Part shown: positions 60,176 to 64,000 of the stretch, in pieces
Layout of the letters: every line of letters begins with the position of its first letter
Numbering within the stretch: the stretch's first letter is position 1
DNA from: an uncultured Paracoccaceae bacterium
GTDB lineage: Bacteria > Pseudomonadota > Alphaproteobacteria > Rhodobacterales > Rhodobacteraceae
Direction: 5' to 3'
Assembly (NCBI GenBank): GCA_947496605.1
Contig: CANMDF010000002.1
Span: forward strand, 558,001 to 622,000
Length of the DNA: 64,000 nt
Notes under the pieces: model-generated
What the model was told of the DNA's origin: nothing
Database searches by the model: none
What the model saw: the letters and a program-made list of their open reading frames with translations, nothing else
Position numbers and translations under genes: made by a program

Positions 60176-60201
60176 GTAAGGTGGATCACGCTCCACCTTA
60201 C
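60176..60201. terminator. symmetrical terminator between hydrolase and vWA genes
   Basis: GTAAGGTGGA (60176-60185) pairs perfectly with TCCACCTTAC (60192-60201) around a 6-nt loop. It lies between converging genes. The related element at 62949-62970 repeats TCCACCTTAC (62961-62970) imperfectly, suggesting a repeat. Confidence 0.75.
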
Positions 60202-60210
60202 GTGTTTCCT

Positions 60211-62331
60211 CTATCGTGACAGGCTTTGCGCCAATCGCATCAATTGAACAGCCTCAGTACGATAGCCAAAGTCATCTTCGCCGCGATTGGCATTCGCCAA
60301 TGCAATCGCCTCATCATAACCCCAGCCGTTCAGAAACCGGTCATCCCGCAAAAGCTGCCCGAACCCTGCGATTGCAGCTGCAAAATTTGCCTCTGTTCCG
60401 GGGATGCTGCTGCCGACAATAGGCGTTTCAATCAATTGGCTGACGTCTTCGCCGGGGTTTTTGTAGCGTAGTTTCAGAAAGCCCAGTTCATCTGACGTTT
60501 GCACCACGGAGTTTGGTGCATACCGCAGGGGATCGCTCAGTTGTGCCGGACTGCCCACAGGGGTTACCTCATAGATTGCTGTAACGGCGTGACCCGCCCC
60601 CAATTCGCCGGCATCAACTGCGTCATTGTTAAAGTCTTCGCGGTTCAGACTGCGTGTCTCATATCCGATCAACCGGTACTCAGCGACTTGGGCCGGGTTG
60701 AATTCGACCTGCACTTTGACGTCACCAGCAATCGGGAACAATGCGCCAGAGAGTTGGTCGACCAACACCTTTTGCGCCTCGGACAACGTATCAATATAGG
60801 CCGCTGTGCCATTCCCGTTCTGCGCCAGCGCCTGCATGGTTGCGTCATCCAGATTGCCGCGCCCAAAGCCCAGCACGCTTAGGTAAGTGCCAGATTCACG
60901 CTTATTGGTGATAAAGTCTTTCAGCGAACTAGGATCGCTCAGCCCCACGTTGAAATCACCGTCTGTGGCAAGGATTACCCGGTTCACTTCGCCGCTCTCA
61001 CGCATGGTTTCCGCGACGCTATAGGCCTGTTCCAGCCCGCCTTGGCCGTTGGTCGACCCACCCGCACCCAGTGACCCGATCGCTTGTAGGATTGTTGTGC
61101 GCTCTGACGCCGAAGTGGGTGCCAGAACCTGACCCGCGCTGCCTGCATATTCGACAATCGCGACCTGATCTTGGGGGCGCAATTGATCCAGCATCAGCCG
61201 GAAAGATTGCTTGAGCAGTGGCAGTTTCGCGGGGTCGTCCATGGAACCAGACGTATCGATCAGGAACACAAGGTTCAGTGGCGGCCGTGCTGCAACCTCT
61301 GGCATCTGCCCTTGCAGGGCGATGTGCACAAGTTGGGTGTCCGCGTTCCAAGGTGTCTGGAATGTCGAGACCGTCGGGCGGAAAGGGGCCTCGCCTGCGT
61401 CGGGGGCGGCGTAGTCATAGGGGAAGTAGTTGATCAGCTCTTCAATGCGGACCGCTTGGGCAAGTGGCAGTTGGCCGCGCGAAAGCGAAGAGCGCACGAC
61501 GGCATAGGCCGCCGTGTCGACATCAATCGAGAAGGTCGAGACGGGTTCCTCTACTGTGATTTTGAGGGGGTTGACCGCGGCGTTGGCAAAATTTTCAGTG
61601 TTGCCAATTGGCGCAATAACACCGTCGTCTGTAAGTGTCGGCGACGGTGCGACGACAATTCGGCGCTGAGCAGTCAGGTTTGATGCACCTTCAGTGGCTT
61701 TCGATACGCTTGGCGCAGCCATTTCGGGCGCAGATTCTTCCATCAACTCAGCTTGCGGGGCCATCTGCGCGATTGCGTCGCTTTCCATCTCGAGTGGCTG
61801 CACGGGCCGCAAAGTTGGTGCCCGTTCGGACACTGCGGGCACGGAGCGGTCTGCGAACTGGTCATCAGACGTAGGTGGGACCAATGGCGTTTGCGCAGTT
61901 TCAGTGCGTGTCGTTGCTCCCTGCGTCGCGAATTCGCTGCCAATTTCGTCAGCCATCGCCGTCTCAAGCTGAGGCGCGCGCGCGGGCACGTCAAATTCGG
62001 TCATCGTGATCTGCGGGGCTGAGGGTGGGCGCAGCAAGTCTTGGCCTTGCGGTGTCAAAAATAGAAACCCGCAGGCGACCAGTGCGGTCGTTGTCGTCAG
62101 GCCACCTTTGGTTGTCCCCATCTTACTCATCGTTGCATTCAGCATTGTCTTCACTCCTGTCCAAAGGCCTTTTGGCCCGGTTACAGCAGTGGGACGCAGC
62201 CCATCGCGCGATCCTTGGAGATCTGCAAAGTTTTTCTGTGCCAACGCGAGGTTTTCTGCCCGCCGCGCCGCATCGGGGCGGGGCATTGCATCATCCATCA
62301 TCGCTTTGAGGTCATTCAGGTCATCGGTCAT
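60211..62331 (-). CDS. membrane von Willebrand factor A protein (DUF3520), possible anti-sigma partner
   Basis: A 706-aa protein. Residues 1-75 are cytoplasmic-looking (MTDDLNDLKAMMDDAMPR, LALAQKNFADLQ), a membrane helix follows (TTALVACGFLFL near 85-96), then a Pro/Thr-rich linker, the YfbK N-terminal region (TFSIDVDTAAYAVVRSSL), the vWA domain with MIDAS LIDTSGSMDD near residues 350-360, and DUF3520 to the end. The topology fits an anti-sigma factor. The start ATG overlaps the sigma gene stop by 4 nt. vWA binds a metal and protein ligands. Confidence 0.9.
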   Translation of the reverse strand: MTDDLNDLKAMMDDAMPRPDAARRAENLALAQKNFADLQGSRDGLRPTAVTGPKGLWTGVKTMLNATMSKMGTTKGGLTTTTALVACGFLFLTPQGQDLLRPPSAPQITMTEFDVPARAPQLETAMADEIGSEFATQGATTRTETAQTPLVPPTSDDQFADRSVPAVSERAPTLRPVQPLEMESDAIAQMAPQAELMEESAPEMAAPSVSKATEGASNLTAQRRIVVAPSPTLTDDGVIAPIGNTENFANAAVNPLKITVEEPVSTFSIDVDTAAYAVVRSSLSRGQLPLAQAVRIEELINYFPYDYAAPDAGEAPFRPTVSTFQTPWNADTQLVHIALQGQMPEVAARPPLNLVFLIDTSGSMDDPAKLPLLKQSFRLMLDQLRPQDQVAIVEYAGSAGQVLAPTSASERTTILQAIGSLGAGGSTNGQGGLEQAYSVAETMRESGEVNRVILATDGDFNVGLSDPSSLKDFITNKRESGTYLSVLGFGRGNLDDATMQALAQNGNGTAAYIDTLSEAQKVLVDQLSGALFPIAGDVKVQVEFNPAQVAEYRLIGYETRSLNREDFNNDAVDAGELGAGHAVTAIYEVTPVGSPAQLSDPLRYAPNSVVQTSDELGFLKLRYKNPGEDVSQLIETPIVGSSIPGTEANFAAAIAGFGQLLRDDRFLNGWGYDEAIALANANRGEDDFGYRTEAVQLMRLAQSLSR

Positions 62332-62870
62332 ACCATGTCCTCTTGTTCTTTGATTGTGCGAAGCGCTTTCTTTGCCTCAGAGATACGCCAGCTGACGGTT
62401 CCTTCGGATACTCCAAGTATGTCGGCGGCCTGCGCATGGGTCATATCATCAAGGACAAGCGCTAAGGTATCGCGCAGATCATCAGAGAGCTGGTTCATTG
62501 CTGCGGTCAGCCAATCCAGCTTTTCGGTTGTGTCGTCGATGGCAGCCGTGCGGTTCACTTCCCAATCGCCCCAGCCCGTTGTTGCTTTGGCATATGTTGC
62601 CCGCTTGCGGCGGCGGTCATGAGCTGCGTTGACGGCGACACGGTAAAGCCAAGTCGTGACTTTGGCGCGGCCTTGATAGCTGCTCAGTTTCGCCGGAAGT
62701 GCTGCGCAAATGTCTTGCGTCAGGTCCTCAGCTTCGCTGCGGGCACCTGTAAGGCGGAAACAGAAGGCAAAAAGCCTGTCGTAGTGGCGATCAAGCAAGC
62801 TTGCAAAGGCAGCACCGTCACCGGCTGCCGCTGCAGTTGCTAGGTCTTCATCGCTTGTCATCATACGCAT
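62328..62870 (-). CDS. ECF-type RNA polymerase sigma factor
   Basis: A 180-aa sigma-70 family ECF factor. Region 2 has ASLLDRHYDRLFAFCFRLTG and SEAEDLTQDICAALPAKL, with YQGRAKVTTWLYRVAVNAAHDRRRK near residues 66-90; region 4 has LSDDLRDTLALVLDDMTHAQAADILGVSEGTVSWRISEAKKALR near 127-170. I use ATG 62870; upstream TTG 62900 is weak. It is coupled to the vWA gene. The promoter it reads and the stimulus are unknown. Confidence 0.9.
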   Translation of the reverse strand: MRMMTSDEDLATAAAAGDGAAFASLLDRHYDRLFAFCFRLTGARSEAEDLTQDICAALPAKLSSYQGRAKVTTWLYRVAVNAAHDRRRKRATYAKATTGWGDWEVNRTAAIDDTTEKLDWLTAAMNQLSDDLRDTLALVLDDMTHAQAADILGVSEGTVSWRISEAKKALRTIKEQEDMV

Positions 62871-62948
62871 CACGGTGGTTTGACGCGGGCCAATGGTCAA
62901 TCCTTGGCTCTACCAGAATTTTTTTTAAGGACAGATGATTGAACGTAA

Positions 62949-62970
62949 GGCGAATCTGGATCCACCTTAC
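62949..62970. repeat. GTAAGG/CCTTAC inverted repeat after the aldehyde dehydrogenase gene
   Basis: GTAAGG (62949-62954) and CCTTAC (62965-62970) form an imperfect stem with further pairs, and TCCACCTTAC (62961-62970) equals the 3' arm of the terminator at 60176-60201. It lies in the 107-bp gap between the sigma gene and the aldehyde dehydrogenase stop, and may terminate the latter. Confidence 0.55.
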
Positions 62971-62977
62971 TTTTGGG

Positions 62978-64000
62978 TCATACGCTGGTGCAGATGTATT
63001 TCATTTCCAGATAGTCTTCGATGCCGTGATGCGACCCTTCACGGCCCAGTCCGGATTGCTTTACGCCTCCAAAAGGGGCCACTTCGGTTGAGATGATCCC
63101 AGTGTTCACACCTACGATCCCATATTCCAGTGCCTCGGCCACTTTCGTGACCCGGCTCATGTCATTGGCGTAGAAATAACATGCGAGGCCAAAGATCGTG
63201 TCATTGGCCTGAGCGATCACGTCATCCTCATCTTCAAATTTAAAGAGCGGCGCAAATGGCCCAAAAGTCTCGTCAGTGCTGACCAGCATATCTTTGGTCG
63301 CATTGGCGACGATTGTGGGCTCAAAGAATTGCCCACCCAAATCATGCGGTTTGCCACCTGTCAGGATTTCCGCGCCTTTTGATAGCGCATCATCAAGATG
63401 CGATTGTACTTTGGTCACAGCCTTGGGTTCGATCAACGGGCCCAGCGTCGTGCCGTCGGTCATACCGTCGCCAACCTTTAGCGCCTCAACCGCGACCTTA
63501 AATTTGGCAGCAAATGCGTCATAGACGCCCGCTTGTACGTAAATGCGGTTTGCACAGACGCAGGTCTGACCGTTGTTGCGGAACTTACAGGCTATGGCAC
63601 CAATGACGGCTTCGTCCAGATCAGCATCATCAAAGACGATGAAAGGCGCATTGCCGCCCAGTTCCATCGAACATTTCATGACTTGATCGGCAGCTTGGGC
63701 CAACAGGATGCGTCCTACTTGGGTTGATCCTGTGAAGGTCAGCTTGCGCACGGTTTCGTTTTCGCAAAACTCTTTGCCCATTGCCGATGCATCCGAAGAC
63801 GTGACAACCGAGAACAAGCCTTTGGGCACGCCGGCTTCCTCGGCCAGTTTCGCCATGGCGAGGGCGGACAACGGGGTCAGTTCCGATGGTTTGATGACAA
63901 ATGCACACCCTGCGGCGAGGGCAGGTGCGACCTTGCGTGCGATCATCGCATTTGGGAAATTCCACGGGGTAATTCCTGCTGCAACGCCGATCGGCTGTTT
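62978..64000 (-). CDS. succinate-semialdehyde dehydrogenase-type aldehyde dehydrogenase (5' truncated)
   Basis: The frame is open to the window edge, so the N-terminal third is missing. The visible 340 residues follow the GabD/aldehyde dehydrogenase pattern: [37 protein letters not shown] with the NAD-binding part, [26 protein letters not shown] (catalytic Glu), [14 protein letters not shown] (catalytic Cys), and the end GRKQ-like [18 protein letters not shown]. It fits NAD(P)-dependent succinate-semialdehyde dehydrogenase for 4-aminobutyrate breakdown, though other semialdehydes cannot be excluded. Confidence 0.92.
   Translation of the reverse strand, partial: KQPIGVAAGITPWNFPNAMIARKVAPALAAGCAFVIKPSELTPLSALAMAKLAEEAGVPKGLFSVVTSSDASAMGKEFCENETVRKLTFTGSTQVGRILLAQAADQVMKCSMELGGNAPFIVFDDADLDEAVIGAIACKFRNNGQTCVCANRIYVQAGVYDAFAAKFKVAVEALKVGDGMTDGTTLGPLIEPKAVTKVQSHLDDALSKGAEILTGGKPHDLGGQFFEPTIVANATKDMLVSTDETFGPFAPLFKFEDEDDVIAQANDTIFGLACYFYANDMSRVTKVAEALEYGIVGVNTGIISTEVAPFGGVKQSGLGREGSHHGIEDYLEMKYICTSV

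Noticed and set aside
62871..62900. Start of the sigma factor at TTG 62900
   Set aside because: A TTG start with no ribosome site is less likely than ATG 62870; the extra ten residues are not typical.
1..64000. CRISPR arrays, prophage, transposases, tRNA or rRNA genes
   Set aside because: I saw no regularly spaced direct repeats, integrase or transposase proteins, and the intergenic gaps do not hold a cloverleaf or rRNA stretch.

Overview
The window is a 64 kb piece of a chromosome from an alphaproteobacterium, most likely the Roseobacter group of the Rhodobacteraceae. Supporting signs are the split F0 ATP synthase operon with paired b' and b subunits, MipZ, the rpsP-rimM-trmD-rplS-rpmE cluster with ffh and a chorismate mutase, a zinc-free L31, glcDEF, zf-CHCC and DUF1285 proteins, and Rhodobacteraceae-style gene-end repeats. 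Genus is not determinable by eye. I saw no rRNA, tRNA, CRISPR array, prophage, transposase or classical defence island. Nearly all of it is core chromosome.

Layout. 1-9.5 kb: leucine biosynthesis (leuC partial, leuD, leuB) with a membrane protein, a secreted phosphatase-fold protein, an NAD(P)-binding protein divergent from a LysR regulator, an EamA exporter and a membrane-anchored FMN glutamate-synthase-like protein. 9.5-14.3 kb: mipZ, a DEAD-box RNA helicase with a basic Gly/Arg tail, a DUF1992 protein, a homocysteine methyltransferase and a SAM methyltransferase. 14.3-20.7 kb: translation and secretion block on the minus strand (ffh to rpmE). 20.7-24 kb: DoxX, azoreductase, LysR, EamA, ArsR. 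24-26.7 kb: atpI-atpB-atpE-atpF'-atpF, closed by a strong terminator. 26.7-31.7 kb: CPBP protease, a FadR-type GntR regulator, an OmpA lipoprotein, an AraC/alkyltransferase fusion divergent from nth, and a PfkB kinase. 31.7-35.5 kb: a surface-polysaccharide-like group (unknown protein, Sulfotransfer_2-like sulfotransferase, GT14-like glycosyltransferase, HIT protein). 35.5-42.8 kb: lone ABC ATPase, zinc finger, pirin, a secreted protein broken by an in-frame TAG, polA, Hsp20, trypsin-like protease. 42.8-46.8 kb: glcDEF glycolate oxidase. 46.8-56.4 kb: DUF599 and small secreted proteins, then a MoxR/DUF58/DUF4159 operon. 56.4-64 kb: Hyi-like isomerase, methyltransferase, VOC protein with WYL regulator, serine hydrolase, an ECF sigma factor coupled to a membrane von Willebrand protein, and a truncated succinate-semialdehyde dehydrogenase.

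The most informative signals are regulatory or architectural. (1) The GntR gene at 28.2 kb and the glcDEF promoter at 46.8 kb carry the same dyad, TTGGT-N11-ACCAA, in the same place: the -10 box sits between the two arms in both. This points to one regulator controlling itself and glycolate oxidation. (2) The ECF sigma gene overlaps by 4 nt a type-II membrane protein with a vWA/DUF3520 ectodomain, which may act as an unusual anti-sigma or sensor. (3) A GT14-like transferase and an animal-carbohydrate-type sulfotransferase lie head to head. (4) Six of the thirteen convergent gene pairs share their stop codons in a 4-nt overlap. (5) The VOC/WYL and ArsR genes each have a perfect palindrome over the promoter. 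None of these amounts to a proven new system; the sigma/vWA pair and the polysaccharide pair are the best candidates.
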